From: Nicotiana tabacum
Lineage: Eukaryota; Streptophyta; Magnoliopsida; Solanales; Solanaceae
Length of the DNA stretch: 64,000 nt
Direction of reading: 5' to 3'
Assembly (NCBI RefSeq): GCF_000715075.1
Contig: NC_134082.1
Span: 194,483,948 to 194,547,947 of the forward strand
A program made the position numbers and the translations under genes. Below, in pieces: positions 21,517 through 34,429 of this stretch (position 1 is its first letter; each line of letters opens with the position of its first letter). The notes under the pieces are model-generated. The model was not told the origin of the DNA and did not search any database. It saw only the letters and a list, made by a program, of their open reading frames with translations.

Positions 21517-24500
21517 TGTCACGACCCTGATTTTTCACCCTCGGGGGTCGTGATGACGCCTACTCGTAGAAATTAGGCTAGCCACGAAATATAGAAATTC
21601 TAACTCTTTCATTTTTTTCATCCTTTTAACGAGTTGAATTAATAGGTGATCAACATTTAAATAATAGCGAGAGATGACATTAAGCAGAAGACTTAGACTA
21701 ATATAATACCAAAATCAGTACGAAAATGCCAACATGCATCTCTACCCAGAAACCGGTGTCACAATATCTACGGAGTGTCTATGAATACTACATACAAATG
21801 TCTGAACAAGGAAATACAGTCTGTCTCGGAAACAAGTGAAAACAGAATATATAAAGAGATAGAAGAGAACGCCGGGCCTGCGAACGCCTGCAGGACTACC
21901 TCGGGATCTCTGAGTGGATTGAAAGCTGGCTCCCCAAGTGCTACTGCCCAAATGCTGCTCCGGTAACTGCACATAGTGCAGAGTGTAGCATCAGCACAAC
22001 CGACCCCATGTGCTGGTAAGTGTCTGGCCTAACCCCGGCGAGGTAGTGACGAGGCTAGGACCAGACTCTAGATAAACCTGTGCAGTTATATAATATACAA
22101 CAGAAATATAAAAAGGTAATAACAGTTTTAAAGGGAGGGGGAAATATGCTCCGGGGAAATATATCAATTATATCAGAAACTTAATAAAATATGAGAGAAC
22201 GATTCAAGATCTACAACAAAACATTAATAATAGTGTTGCGGCGCGCAACCCGATCCCTTATCATTTAACATTGTTGCGGCGTGCAACCCGATCCAATATA
22301 ATATTTGTTGTGGCATGCAACCTGATCCATATATAATAATGTTGCGGCGTGTAACCCGATCCAATATAATATTTGTTGTGGCGTGCAACCCGATCCATAT
22401 ATAATAATGTTGCGGAGTGCAACCCGATCCAATATAATATTTGTTGCGACGTGCAACCCGATCCATATATAACAATGTTGCGGCGTGCAACTCGATCTAA
22501 TATAATATTTGTTGCGGCGTGCAACCTGATCCAACATAATATTTGTTGCGGCGTATAACCCGATCCATATATAAAAATGTTGTGGCGCGCAACCCGTTCC
22601 AAATATTCAGTCAACAATAATCATAACCATAGTCCCGACAAGGGATCAATAACGAACTACACTATCCCGGCAAGGGAATCGACAACATAAATAAATACGT
22701 CCCGGCCAGGGAGAAACAACTATAACCAATCTTAATCCAACATCTAACCATTTCAGCTATCACCAATACTCAAACTTCGTAATTCCCACGAAAACAAACT
22801 TATTCCTTACTCACTAGCGAGAGTCATCAATTAAAGCGTCCGTAATATCATTTAAGAACACAACAAGTTGCAATTTAAGACTCACGGTCATGCTCGATAC
22901 CAACGTATATATACTCGTCACCATGTCTATACGTCATACTCAACAAGAAGCAAATAGCAAGTAGGACACAACTCCTAATCCCTCAAGCTAAGGTTAGACC
23001 AAACACTTACCTCGATGCCACGAACACAACTCAAGTTTTAATTATAGATTTACCCCTCGATTCCACCGCCAATTCGCTCGTATCTAGTCACAAGTTACTT
23101 AATTACATCAGTAAATGCTAAGAGAATTAATTTGAATGCATGAAAATGAATTTCCCAAAGTTTTACCCAAAAAGTCAAAAGTCGCCCTGGGCCCACATGG
23201 TCAAAACCCGAGGTTCGAAACAAAACCCGATTACCCATTCCCCCACGAACTCAAATATATAATTTGTTTTGAAATCGGACCTCAAATCGAGGTCCAAATC
23301 CCTAATTTTTGAAAAACCTAGGTTCTACCCAAAACACCCAATTTCTCCCATGAAAATCATTGATTTTGAGTTGAAATCATGTTAAAAGATGTTAAGGAGT
23401 GAAGAAAATGAGTTAGAAATCACTTACCAACGTTTTGGAGAAGAAAGGTTGTTTGAAAAATCGCCTCTTATGTTTTTGGGGTTTTGAAAAATGAAAACTA
23501 ACTGAAAATTCCGTCTAAATATACTACTCTCAGATGCCCTATGCGGACCGCACAAAATCAACTGCGGCCCCACAGCCCTTCCTGTGTACTGCAGTGATAT
23601 ATTTTAGTAATTTGGACATAACTTTATCTACAGATGTCCAAATTGTGATTTCTTTACTTTTCTGGAAACTAGACACGAAGGGCTACAACTTTCGTTTTTG
23701 AATCATCTCAAAATTCCTTGTAGATCAAAAGATATAAGCTTTTGTAGTCAACCAGTAAACCTGTACGGACCGCACAAAATCAACTGTGGTCGCACAGTCA
23801 CCGGTGCGGACAACACAAAAACCAATCCGGACCGCATTAGCAGGTTCAGAGATTTGCACTTCTCTGAACCTCTAATAGCTATGTTTTAAGCCTAAGACAC
23901 CCCGGAACCTACCCGAAAGTTACCCGAGCCCTCGGGACTCCAAACCAAATGTGCATACTAACTCAAAAATATCATATGGACCTGCTCGTACGATCACATC
24001 ATCAAAATAACATGTAAAATCATGAATTAAACCTCAAAACTCAACATTTTCATCAAGAACTCTCAAAGTTCATAACTCTTTGATCGAAAGTCCAACTCAC
24101 ATCAAATAAACTATATTTTCACCAAATTTTACAGTTATCTTTCAAATACTATAACAAGTTTGTACCGGAATCCGGAACCAAAATACGGGCCCGATAACAC
24201 TGGTTTCAAACAATAATTCTTTTCTTTATTTCTTAGATAATTCAGTAAAATAATTTCTTTCAAAAATTGATTTCTAAGGCTTGGGACCTCGAAATTCATT
24301 TCCGGGCATACGCCCAAGTCCCATATTTTACTGCGGACCTCCCAGGATTGTCGAAACACAGATCCGGGTCCATTTGCTCAAAATGTTGACCAACGTCAAC
24401 CAAAATCAAATTTTTAACTCTAAAATTTCTATTTTTCATATTTTCACATAGAAGGTTTTCCGGATATAGGTTCGGACCACGCACGTAAATCAAGGTGAGG

Positions 24501-24574
24501 TAAAAAGGAGGTTTTTAGGCCTCAAAATACTGAATTCACTTGCAACACAAGTGATGACTTTTTGGGTCATCACA
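21517..24574 (-). mobile_element. 3' LTR of a Tekay/Del-type chromovirus
   Basis: On the minus strand the LTR begins TGTGATGACCCAAAAAGTCA (at 24,574) and ends CAGGGTCGTGACA (at 21,517): a TG...CA LTR of 3,058 bp. A polypurine tract (AGAGGTGGAGAA on the minus strand, 24,575-24,586) lies directly before it. TGTCACGACCC-type ends are common in Solanaceae Tekay elements (from memory). A minisatellite lies in the 3' part. The other LTR is outside the window, beyond the outer Ogre-type element. Confidence 0.85.
22233..22602. repeat. 33-34 bp minisatellite, 11 units, GTTGCGGCGTGCAAC core
   Basis: Eleven copies of GTTG(C/T)GGCGTGCAACCCGATC are spaced by AT-rich linkers. The linkers alternate between CATATATAATAAT and CAATATAATATTT, so the real period is a dimer of about 67 bp. 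The core is a small hairpin: GTTGC, five bases, GCAAC. The overlapping minus-strand frames (IGLHAATLLYMD and similar) are repeat artefacts. Confidence 0.93.
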
Positions 24575-25818
24575 TTCTCCACCTCTAAAACAACCGTTCG
24601 TCCTCGAGCGGACATAAGAAGGAAGTACCTAAGTTGGAAAAAAGATGGGGATAACGAGTCCGCATATCGGACTCGGACTCCCAGGTCGATGCCTCGGCGG
24701 GCTGACCTCTCTATTGAACACAAACAGAAAGAAAACTCTTCGATCTCAACGGACGAACCTGTCGGTCTAGAATAGCTACCGGCTCCTCCTCATATGACAA
24801 GTCCTTATCCAACTGGACAGTGCTGAAATCTAATACGTGGGATGGATCCCGTGATACTTCAGAAGAATGGACACATGAAACACTGGATGCACGACTGATA
24901 AGCTTCGCGGCAATGCAAGTCTATAAGCTACCTCTCCCACTCGATCAAGAATCTCAAACGAGCCAATGAACCTAGGGTTAAGCTTGCCCTTCTTCCCAAA
25001 TCTCATCACGCCATTCATAGGCGACACTCGAAGCAATACCTGCTCACCGACCATGAATGCCAAATCTCGAACCTTGCGGCCGGCATAACTCTTTTTCCTG
25101 GACTAAGCTGTATGAAGCCTATCCTGAATAATCCTGACCTTGTCCAAGGCCTCCTGAACCAGATCCGTACCCAACAATCGAGCCTCTCCCGGCTCAAACC
25201 ATCCAACCGGAGATCGACATCGCCTACCGTATACAGCCTCATAAGGAGCCATATGCATACTCGACTGGTAGCTTTTGTTGTAGGCAAACTCTGCTAAAGG
25301 CAACAACTGAACCCACAAGTCTCCAAAGTAAATGACACAAGCTCGGAGCATATCCTCCAAAATCTGAATGGTCCGCTTGGACTGCCCGTCCGTCTGAGAA
25401 TGAAACGCTGTGCTCAACTCAACCCGCGTGCCCAACTCTCGCCAAACTGCTCTCCAAAAATGGGAGGTAAACTGCGTACCTCGATCCGAGATGATAGACT
25501 CGGGCACACAATGAAGACGAACAATCTCCCGGAGATAGATCTCAGCTAACCTCTCGGAAGAATAGGAGACTGCCACAGGAATGAAATGTGCTAACTTGGT
25601 CAGCCTATTAACAATAACACACACTTCATCGAATTTCCTCTGAGTCCGTGGGAGATCAACAACGAAGTCCATAGTGATCCGCTCCCACTTCTACTCGGGA
25701 AGCTCAATCCTCTGAAATGAACCACCGTGCCTCTGATGCTCATACTTGCTGAAAATTCAAACACTGAACCACATATGCAACAATATCCTTCTTCATTCTC
25801 CACCACCAATAATGCTGT
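24575..25818 (-). pseudogene. Chromovirus pol 3' end: integrase and chromodomain
   Basis: Minus-strand Ty3/Tekay pol remnant. 25,103-25,672 is the integrase core. MDFVVDLPRT holds the first Asp, IISDRGTQFTSHFW the second, and HSQTDGQSKRTIQ the region of the Glu, where KRT replaces the usual ERT, so the third catalytic acid looks lost. Upstream, part of the zinc-binding region (WWRMKKDIVAYV) is readable near 25,770. 24,830-25,063 holds the C-terminal DNA-binding part ([30 protein letters not shown]). A frameshift leads into the chromodomain (LSYEEEPVAILDRQVR, 24,740-24,830), which has one stop. The fragment ends at 25,818 where the outer Ogre-type LTR cuts in. Confidence 0.88.
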
Positions 25819-28241
25819 TGTGAGCACGTGCTTTTTGCCCTATATGAATTACTCCCATAAATTCAAAACAAAATAATTTCTTTTCATTATTTGCAATATT
25901 TGTGAATTTTGTGGCATTTTCTGATAATTGTTTGCATTTGTCTGTGCATTTTCATTTTTGTTTAATTAATGAAAATACAAAATATCATGCATTGCATTTA
26001 GGGTTTAATTTTACATTGTTTAGATTAATTAGTAAATTAGTTTGTTTTATAAAATATGAAAATCACAAAAAAAGTAGTTCATTTTTGCATTTTTACTCTT
26101 TAATTTTGAATTTTATGGTTTTCTTTAAATTTAGGATTTAATTAATTATTGTAAATACTATGATGAGAGATTAATATAATTGGGTAGGTTAATTTAGTTT
26201 AAAAATTAATATAGGATTTTATTTTTAATTTGAAAAGAAAGAATTTGAAATTGAAAAAGAAAAAGAATTGAAATAAAAGGAAAAACTGATTTTTGGGCGG
26301 TTACAATTGAGTTTGTCCCAGGCCCAAGTGTTAAACACCCCTTAACCCAGCCCAATACCCGTCCCCTAACCCGGTCCGCCCCACCCTAAAGCCAAACGAC
26401 GTCGTTTCGTTAGGCTTGATCTGAGCCACTGATAGTTCCTAATCCAACGGATTGGAACTGATTCCCCTCCCATATATAACTGTCCTAAACGAGCCTACCC
26501 CCTCATAGTCTCTCTCACCCTTCCGCTTCAGAGGTCAAAAGTAACCCTAATCCGCTGTCTATATTTCCCTACCATCTTTGCCCGGCGGCGCCAACCCAAA
26601 CCACCTCAAAATCACACCACAGAACCACCCTGACCCCCTCTTCCTAAATCCCGGGTCAATTCCCCTCGAATGTTGCCCGAGCTTCTCGAATCTTGAATCA
26701 GAGCTTGACCCTAAAAATTCCAAATTTTCCAATTTGGGGTTTCCTCAAAGTTTTAGGTTCATTCTGATGGTATCCGTGTGTTTTGATGAAAAACACACGG
26801 TTAGTCTCAGATTGAGCCAAGAATCTTAGGGTTCAAAGATCCATCACCACCTTTTACGGTCCGAGGCTCGTTTAGGTATTTCCATTTTTCTTTTGTTATT
26901 TGTTCTCCAGTTTTCCTCCGTTTGTTTTTCTTCTTCTACTTCAGTCTCTTCTTCTGAACTCCTTTCCATTCTGTTTAGTTTCTGAAGGGTAGTTTTGTGA
27001 TGCATGTTAGTTTTAAGAAAACCTTTTTCTTTAATCAGTAAAATTAATTTGTTAATTAGATTAGTTCCGATTTGTTAATTTTAGTTAATCAATTGGGTTT
27101 GGAAATTGTTCGAATTGCTTCTGTTCTTTTTCGGCTTAGATAATTTGGTTTTGATTTGGGCCTGGGGTTTGTACCTTTAGGTTTTATGCTCGTTGGGTTG
27201 GATTGAGCTTTGAATTAACTCAACCCAGGGTTAACTTTGACCCATTTTTGGTGGTGGTTTCTGAGGTAATTAACAGGGGTGTAGAGGGTAGTTTAGGGAT
27301 TCTATGGTAGGAAATATTGTTGTAACTGAATGGGAAGCTTATAGGAAGAGGGGTTTGGGACTATTCTGAAATTTTGAATTTTACATTGGGGGTATGTGAG
27401 CAAAAACCAAAATTGTAAAAGGTTTTAAATGCAAAACTGATTTTTTTAAGCTACCCTAAAGGCTTGCCTATAAAGGCATCCTAACTTGACACTCAAGTCA
27501 GAATTTCAGAGATAGAAAATCAGAAAAATTGAAACGGTGGAAACTGGGGAAATTTTCTGAATTCCTTGCATCTCTTTGCTGAAAATTGCTCAAATTTGCT
27601 TGGTCTTAGGCTTATAATCTTTACTACTTGGTTAAAACTATTGAAATGATAAGGTCTTACACCTGGGTTGAAGTGAATTGAATTCTAGAGCTGCAAAGGT
27701 TTTGGTTTGAGTTATTTTTTGTTGTTTGGTTTACTGTTCCATTGCTGGGTTGGATCTAATTTCTGCTGATGCTTCTCGTTGATTGATCTACTGCTGCTGT
27801 TCGTTTATTCCTGATCTCAAAACTAAGTTTCTGGTTCTGTCTTACTAGATTCAGGTACATGTCCTTGAATCCCTATTGATATGAGGCTCGAATTGAGGAA
27901 TGAAAGGGGAACAACACTTTCAAAGCATATCATCAAACCATTTACTTATAGTTTAGTCTTATTTTCTTTCCTTCTCCCTGAATCCCTTTGTTTGATTTGT
28001 TTTGAGTGCATCGTATTCTACCAGCTGTGTGCTGCACTCTTCTAAGGGTTGGGTTTGGTCTGTACTTAGCAGGGGATTCAATTTTCTCGCAAATGTCCTA
28101 TAGCTGAATGCTGATTTTGACAATCTGAGCTCTCATTATCATCTTTGATCCTAAATTGTCGCGAGAGTTGGATTAATAACTTGCTTAATCAAATCAATAG
28201 CTAGGTTCGCATGCAATCATATCAAGTAATGTGATGAGAAT
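25819..28241 (+). repeat. Outer element 5' LTR, part 1
   Basis: First 2,423 bp of the 5' LTR. Positions 25,819-26,080 match the start of the 3' LTR at 63,741-64,000 almost base for base. An 83-codon frame at 26,578-26,829 lies in the transcribed part of the LTR and shows no domain; I do not call it a gene. The LTR breaks at 28,241, where the inner element is inserted, and resumes at 47,481. Confidence 0.9.
26472..26479 (+). promoter_or_regulatory. TATA box of the outer 5' LTR
   Basis: CCCATATATAACTG, about 650 bp into the LTR, is the best core-promoter candidate. It would start the element transcript near 26,505. The inner element has its TATA candidate at nearly the same distance from its LTR start. 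Confidence 0.6.
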
Positions 28242-30701
28242 TTTCACACCTCCTTTTTCCTACACCCCAAAAAGGGTATAAGGGAGTTTTTTCCAACTTA
28301 AAGTGACAATCGAAACAGGATTCATTTATTATTAAAAATTCAGAGTCGCCACTTGGGATAATTTATGGTATCCCAAGTCACCGGTTCAAATCCCGAATCG
28401 AGGAAAAGATTGACTCTGTTTTACAGTCCGCGAACACAAAAGGAATTCTGTTAACCCGGGAGAAGGTGTTAGGCATTCCTGGGTTCCGTGGTTCTAGCAC
28501 GGTCGCTCAACTGTTATAATTGGCCTACTATCTGATTTTAATACATGTTTTAGCCTATGGTTTAATTTTTAACTTATTAACCGCTCTTATTCATTTTTAG
28601 GAAGATTGCAACGTCATTTAAAATATGTCTTGAACCACGTCACATAAATGCACCCGCAGTCCACGACACATTTTATTTAACGTTGTTGGGATTTAGATTT
28701 GGGTCACATGAAATGCACACCCGAGTTTAGGAAGGTAATTTCAAATTACGCACCTAAAGCAACTACGCATTTTTTAACTTTGCGAGGGCCATAGAAAATT
28801 CGTTAAATGGCATGCCTCGAATTCTAAGGATTTAAAATTAATTAAATGAGGGCCATGAGTTTTGATGTTTTATTGTGGATGGAGTGGTATAAATTGATAA
28901 GTACAAAATGCCTAAATAAATGGGTTAGCTACATGTATATCACTGGAGCCTTTTGTTATAGCATACTACAATTCAGAAAGGTGGAGTTGACATTTATGTG
29001 AAAATAACAAAAGACAGGTGCCAGCTTTGGGTTCATCTCCATATCATCTTCAAAAGACCGACTTTCGTTTTCAAATTCTAGAAAGAAACTAACAAAATTT
29101 TATAACAAAATAATGAATCTTAAATGACCATATGAGCACAAAAAAAAACCATGCTGAGAACTATTCGGATGAACCAGAAGGAACAAAACAAACATGAACA
29201 TACAAAAATGCATTTTAAACTTGATTATAACAAAGAACAGTTAAAGTAATTAATTTATTTAACACTATGCTAAAGAGAAAGTTGTAGTATCACCACTATA
29301 ACTTCTACAGTACCATTTTGAAGCAGAGGAAGTTGAATCTTCACATGGTTAATTTAAGAAAATATGCAGCCAATAACATAAACTGAAGATAAGATCCTTT
29401 CACTAACGCAATCTATTTTTTTTTTACATCTTAATGTTGACAAATTGTTCAACTTCACATACTTCTTTAAATTTCAAAATATGAACATGGTGCTACATGA
29501 GTTTGAAATCTAAATGTAAACAAAACAATACTTGCTGGTTACAAGTCATGAGCCAAGAAAAATAAAAAAAAAGTAAAAAAAAAAGAAAAAAAAACGAGAC
29601 AGAGTCATGAACATACTAAAATAATGTTAACATTTGCAAATCTCAATTCACTCAATCAAAGAAACATCATTCATGCGAACAAATTAAATACGAAAGAAAC
29701 TTTATCAAAAGAACCAAATCAATTTGCTTCTGCTTCAATAAAGATGCTCCGACATTTTTAACTCAAGAGCTTGAATTACATACCTACAAGAGAGTGAATT
29801 CAAATGAATAAAATCTAAAAGTTGTAGAGTCAATACAACAACAACAAAATCTCTATCAACTCTTCTTCAAACCCAAGATTCAAGGCCCGAAATATTGAAA
29901 GAAATATTTAATGAAAATTTTCAACCTAAATTTCTCTCCTCCCCCTCTCTTTCTTCTTCTTCTTGTCTTCTCAAATTTTCTCTTCTATTTATAGCAAAAT
30001 ATTCGAGATTTTTCAGTTTTTTTTAAAAATATTTTATTATTTTTTAATTAAAAGAAATTCCACTTACAAATTGCTTTTATTTTTTTTATAAAAAGAAATC
30101 CCACCTTTCTTTACTTTTATTTTTTAAATTCCAACTTTAATTATTTTTATCTTATTTAAAATCCCACTTTTTTTACTTTTTAAAAGAGAATTCCACTTAT
30201 TTAACTTTTCTTAAAAAAATAATCCACTTTCTTTTGCTTTTCTTTTAAAAATGCTACTTTCTTTTACTTTAATTTTTTTTAATTTTCAGATACCTTTATA
30301 TTTATTTTTTAATTCCAATTTTCTTTTACTTTTACTTTTTTTAAAATTTCCACAAAACTTTACTTTTATTTTTTTAATTTTCTACTTTCTTTTATTTTTT
30401 AAAAGAGAATTCCACCTACTTTTACTTTTATTTTTTTATTCAATACTTCCCTTTTTCTTATTTTTAAATAAATCCTGAAAATTTTTAAAAAAATTAATAT
30501 TTTTTCGGAATTATTTTTATTATTTTAAAATAAAAATAAAAAATAATAATATTAATAGTAATAATTCACCTTTTAAATTTTGTATTTTTACCCTATAATA
30601 AAAAGTGCAATCAAGATAAAAATTGTAGGTTAAATCCCCTAAAATATTTACATAGAAGAAGTGATAAAAAAATAAATATTATTAAAAATTAGGTGCTCAC
30701 A
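28242..30701 (-). repeat. Inner element 3' LTR
   Basis: On the minus strand it runs from TGTGAGCACCTAATTTTT (30,701 downward) to GGAGGTGTGAAA (28,242). The last bases are AAA where the other LTR has ACA. It is 2,460 bp and nearly identical to 44,982-47,475. A TATA-like CTATAAATAG (minus) lies at 29,985-29,994. The U3 part is rich in T/A blocks (30,000-30,500) that give spurious Phe/Leu-rich frames. Confidence 0.92.
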
Positions 30702-30718
30702 GCTGCCCCTCTTTGTTT
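30702..30718 (-). promoter_or_regulatory. Inner element polypurine tract
   Basis: On the minus strand AAACAAAGAGGGGCAGC directly precedes the 3' LTR; it primes plus-strand DNA synthesis. The outer element has AGCAAAGAGGGGCAGC in the same place. Confidence 0.85.
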
Positions 30719-30850
30719 GGAAACATGAAGAGTTTTCAAGCAAATATAAGGTGAGCCATGTGACTAATTTTTGAACATATTTTTATTCAAAAGGAAAGAA
30801 ATAAGGATAAGAGAAAAGAGAAAGGGTGCAACCGAGTCTTGGTTTTGGAC

Positions 30851-30896
30851 AACCTACATATCCTGGGTTATAGGGGAATCAGGTTGCGTGTAGTTC
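30851..30896 (-). other. Junction hairpin d' (inner element, before 3' LTR)
   Basis: On the minus strand it starts GAACTACACGCAACCTGATT and ends GGATATGTAGGTT. The outer stem is CTACA/TGTAG and the inner stem CCT/AGG. Same position in the element as copy D at 63,561. Confidence 0.75.
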
Positions 30897-31189
30897 AAGA
30901 AGTTTTGGTAGCTGGTACTACCGAAGAGCTATGATTTTGATGCTATTGCTGCTGTTTCTGCTTATTGAACTCCTTATTACACCGTGATAAAATAAAAAAA
31001 AGCCAGACTAAACTATGATATACGAATTACAAGAATCCTATATATATCTTGAACTTGCAGTTTCTGCTGCCCTGCTGACTTGTACTCTCTGAGTGAGATT
31101 CCTTTGTTGCTGACTTGAATTGCATTCTGAGATGCTTTCCTTTTGTTCTTCAATTGGGCTCCTGATTGTTGTCTTCCATTGAACCTTGC

Positions 31190-32165
31190 TGCTTCCCTTC
31201 GTTCTCCAGGTGGGCTCCTGATTACCAACACTTGCGCTGCTTTTCCTTAAAACTTAAACTGCTTCCCTTCGTTTTTCAGGTGGTTTCCTGATTGCTGAAC
31301 TCCTTTGAACCTTGATGCTTCCCTTCGTTCTCCAGGTGGGCTCCTGATTGCCAATACTTGCACTGCTTTTCCTCGAAACTTGAACTGCTTCCCTTCGTTC
31401 TTCTGGTGGGCTCCTAATTACCAATACTTGAACTTTATTCCCTTGCTCTCCAGGTGGGCGCCTGATTGCCAAAACTCGAATTGTATTCCCTTTCTCTCCA
31501 GGTGGGCGCATGATTGCCAAAACTTGAATTGTATTCCCTTACTCTCCAGGTGGGCGCCTGATTGCCAAAAATGGAATTGTATTCCCTTGCTCTCCAGGTA
31601 GGCTCCTGACTGCTAAAACTCGAATGTATTCCCTTGTTCTCCAAGTGGGCTCCTGACTACTGAAACATGAAATGTATTCTCTTGTTCTCCAGGTAGGTTC
31701 CGGATTGCTAAACTCGAAATGTATTCCCTTGCTCTCCAGGTGGGCTCCTGACTGCTAAAACTCGAATGTATTCCCTTGTTCTCCACGTGGGCTCCTGACT
31801 GCTGAAATTTCAACCGTCTTTCCTTGTTCTCCAGGTGGACGCCTGATTTCTGAAACTTGGTCCATCTTCTTCTTGAAACTACTTTTCTTTGACTTGTTCT
31901 CCCTCGTTCCTCCAGGTGGGCGCCTGATTACCAATACTTGTGCCAATCTTCCTTGAAACCTAATTTGTTTTCCCTTGTTCTCTAGGTGGGCTCCTGATTG
32001 CCGAAACTCGAACTGTTGTTCCTTGTTCTCCAGGTGGACGCCTGATTGCTGATACTTCAACTGTTGTTCCTTGTTCTCCAGGTGGACGCCTGATTGCTAG
32101 TACTTGGTCACGCTCGTATCTTTGATATCCGTGTTGTTCTCCCTATTTTTCAGATGGGCACCTGA
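31190..32165 (-). repeat. Inner element tail array 1 (CAGGAGCCCGCCTGGAG type)
   Basis: More than 15 copies of a unit of roughly 45-65 bp with the core CTCCAGGTGGGCTCCTGA (plus strand) followed by TTGC(C/T)(A/G)AAACT and TGTATTCCCTTG. Because much of the array has a period divisible by three, repeated peptides (SQEPTWRAREY on the minus strand) appear; I do not regard them as genes. It is homologous to 62,340-63,310 in the outer element. Confidence 0.9.
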
Positions 32166-32279
32166 CTTCAACAAAAATAGACAAAACAAAAGAAAATTTT
32201 CTGCCCCAGTTTGGTAGCTGGGCGCATCTGTGAGTTTAAACTGAATCACATCACCAAATATTACTAAGAATTTGAAAGC

Positions 32280-32960
32280 TAGGTCCGATTATCCAGGGAG
32301 GTCCTGACAACTCTTAACTAAACGATGATTTTAAATCTAAGCTATATCTTGTTATCTAAGGAGGTCTTAAACTACTCCCCATTATCCAGGAGGGTCCTGA
32401 CAATTCTTAATTAAATGAAAATTTTAGAGATAAATTATATCTACTGAAGGGTATGTCTTATGCTAAATCTTGTTATCCAAACCAGTTTTAAACTACGTCC
32501 CATTATCCAGGCGGGCCCTGACAACTCTTAAATCAAGTCTTATCTTAAGAGTGACAATTCTACGGCTAAATTATATTACCCTACAACAAGAACTTATGCT
32601 AAACCTTGTTATCTAATGGAGATCTCAAAGCTAGGTCCCATTATCCAGGAGGGTCCTGAAAACTCCTAATTGAATCATATCTTAAACATGCGAACTTTAA
32701 AACCATCTTATTCCTTGGGATACATTTATGCTAGATTTTACTACTCATGACTGTTTTAAATTTTAAACTAGGTCCTATTTTCCAGGAGGGTCTTGACAAC
32801 TCCTAACTAAATTCTATCTCCAGAATGAAAATTTTGAAACCAACTTATATTCTTTTGGGGTATATTTATGCCAGATCTTGCTACTCAGTCGTGTATTTTG
32901 AATTTTAAACTAAGTCCCATTTTCCAGGAGGGTCCTGAGAATTCTGCGATCAATCATGCA
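32280..32960 (-). repeat. Inner element tail array 2 (CAGGACCCTCCTGGATAATG type)
   Basis: About six copies, 110-135 bp apart, of CCCATTATCCAGGAGGGTCC followed by TGACAACTC (plus strand), each followed by TTAAA- and ATCTTGTTATC-type spacers. It is homologous to 61,815-62,240 in the outer element. Confidence 0.88.
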
Positions 32961-33650
32961 TGGTACTTGTCTTCCTTACAGGGTATTTCCTGAAACAAAT
33001 GCCATCTTTGCCCCTGTTTCAAATCAAAGAAAATCTTGTTAGTTTATACGTGGCGGTTAGTTGTGGAATTCTTGATGGGGGTGGTTTTCTCTTTGCTAGG
33101 CTCTGCTTTTTTTTTCGACTGCCTTGAACATGGTCGAAGGATTGTTTTGTCCTTCTGACTGATCCTTAACCACAACAATTGTTGTTCTCCATTTCTGACC
33201 TTTGTGTCTGAACTCGTATATCTCCCACGACATTACTGAACCATTCCACCGATTTAACTTTTGCTTACACCATATCTCCCACTTCTCATCATATCATCTC
33301 TGGCATGTTCTAGCCGCATTTTGCTTTGTGCAATTTCAAAACTGGTAGTAAGCTTTGAAATTCCTTCTTATTTGTTGAAACAAGGCTAAACTTGGAAAAA
33401 TTAACAGCAATTAAATGCAATGATTTTGGGAATTAAGAATAAAGAAGAAAATCCGAATTTGGATGACTGTTGGAGATAGGAAAAGGAACTTATCTGAGTG
33501 GAGTCACTGGAACCAATGATCATGGTATGCATTTTGGATTAATCGGCCCAGTCTATTTAACCAATCTCTTTTCCAATTGTTTTACTTTGTGCTCCAAGAT
33601 GTTCCACAACCCAATTTACTTTTCGCCAACTTTACGGATCTTGTTCGACT
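32961..33650 (-). other. Inner element tail, unique part
   Basis: Non-coding 3' region between repeat arrays. Its minus strand parallels the outer element around 61,080-61,800 only weakly. No gene is seen. Confidence 0.4.
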
Positions 33651-33654
33651 TGCA

Positions 33655-33835
33655 TTGCCCTGAAGGGTTTTCACCGACAAACCTCTCTCATTTGTTGATT
33701 CCTCAATTCTTTGTCGCCTGATGGTGCCCGTAAAGGTTTTCACCAATAAGACTCTCTCATTTTTATTTTCTTTCAGCTTTCGTCGCCTCATGGTGCCCAT
33801 GAGGGTTTTCACCAATAAGACTCTCTTATTTTCAT
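33655..33835 (-). repeat. Inner element tail array 3 (GGTGAAAACCCTCA type), about three copies
   Basis: TTTTCACCAATAAGACTCTC follows GCCTGATGGTGCCC in units of about 70 bp (plus strand). It is the reverse complement of the 60,822-61,075 array in the outer element. Confidence 0.85.
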
Positions 33836-34116
33836 TACTTTCCCTGCTTGGACCAGAGTGTTACCCTGATATGAATCACCTCTATTTGCTCAACTTGTCA
33901 TCTCTCGAAAACTGATTGGAAGGTCTTTCTTTGGACCGTAATGTGGGCTTTTGGATGGGGTTAGAAAGAAAGGGTATCAAAGGCTCAAAACAATTTGACA
34001 TGGGTTTAAAATTACAACTTTTGGAATCACATTTCTTATTACAAATACAACCTCTGCCCCAGTTTCTTGCTTGGGGATCTTTTGATTTTTATTTTACTAT
34101 GACCGAACCGTAAAGC

Positions 34117-34157
34117 TGCCTACGTATCCTTAACAGGAATCAGGTCAAACGTAGTTC
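34117..34157 (-). other. Junction hairpin c' (inner element, after pol)
   Basis: On the minus strand GAACTACGTTTGACCTGATT leads to GGATACGTAGGCA. The outer stem is CTACG/CGTAG and the inner stem TCCT/AGGA. Counterpart of copy C at 60,496. Confidence 0.8.
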
Positions 34158-34429
34158 ACACCTGAATTTCCTTGTTGTTATACTTTTCACTTCTTTTCTT
34201 TTCCCTTTTTCTTTTCTTTCTTTTTCGTGATTGATTCCAAAAGAGGGGTATGAAAGAAATAAATAAGGCCCAGAAAGGGGAAACAAAGGGTAAAATGTTT
34301 AGATAGAAGAACAAATTGCCTTCGTCATTTCAATCTTCGAAATAATGCCAAATACAAACAATCAACAATTATAACAAAGAAATCATACATAATATCTTTT
34401 TACTACATCAGAATTGATAGTCATGTCTA

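Noticed and set aside
24551..24775. Plus-strand open frame over the chromodomain region, and others antisense to pol (for example 36,620-36,814, 37,151-37,540, 39,203-39,608)
   Set aside because: They are shadows of conserved minus-strand pol and gag coding sequence.
26578..26829. 83-codon frame in the outer LTR
   Set aside because: It lies in the transcribed LTR, is Pro/Ser-rich, has no domain, and no matching frame is seen in the inner LTR.
30251..30478. Phe/Leu-rich frame that looks like membrane segments; similar ones at 52,495-52,800 and 60,256-60,483
   Set aside because: Low-complexity T-rich or purine-rich DNA gives such frames automatically. All lie in LTR or spacer DNA.
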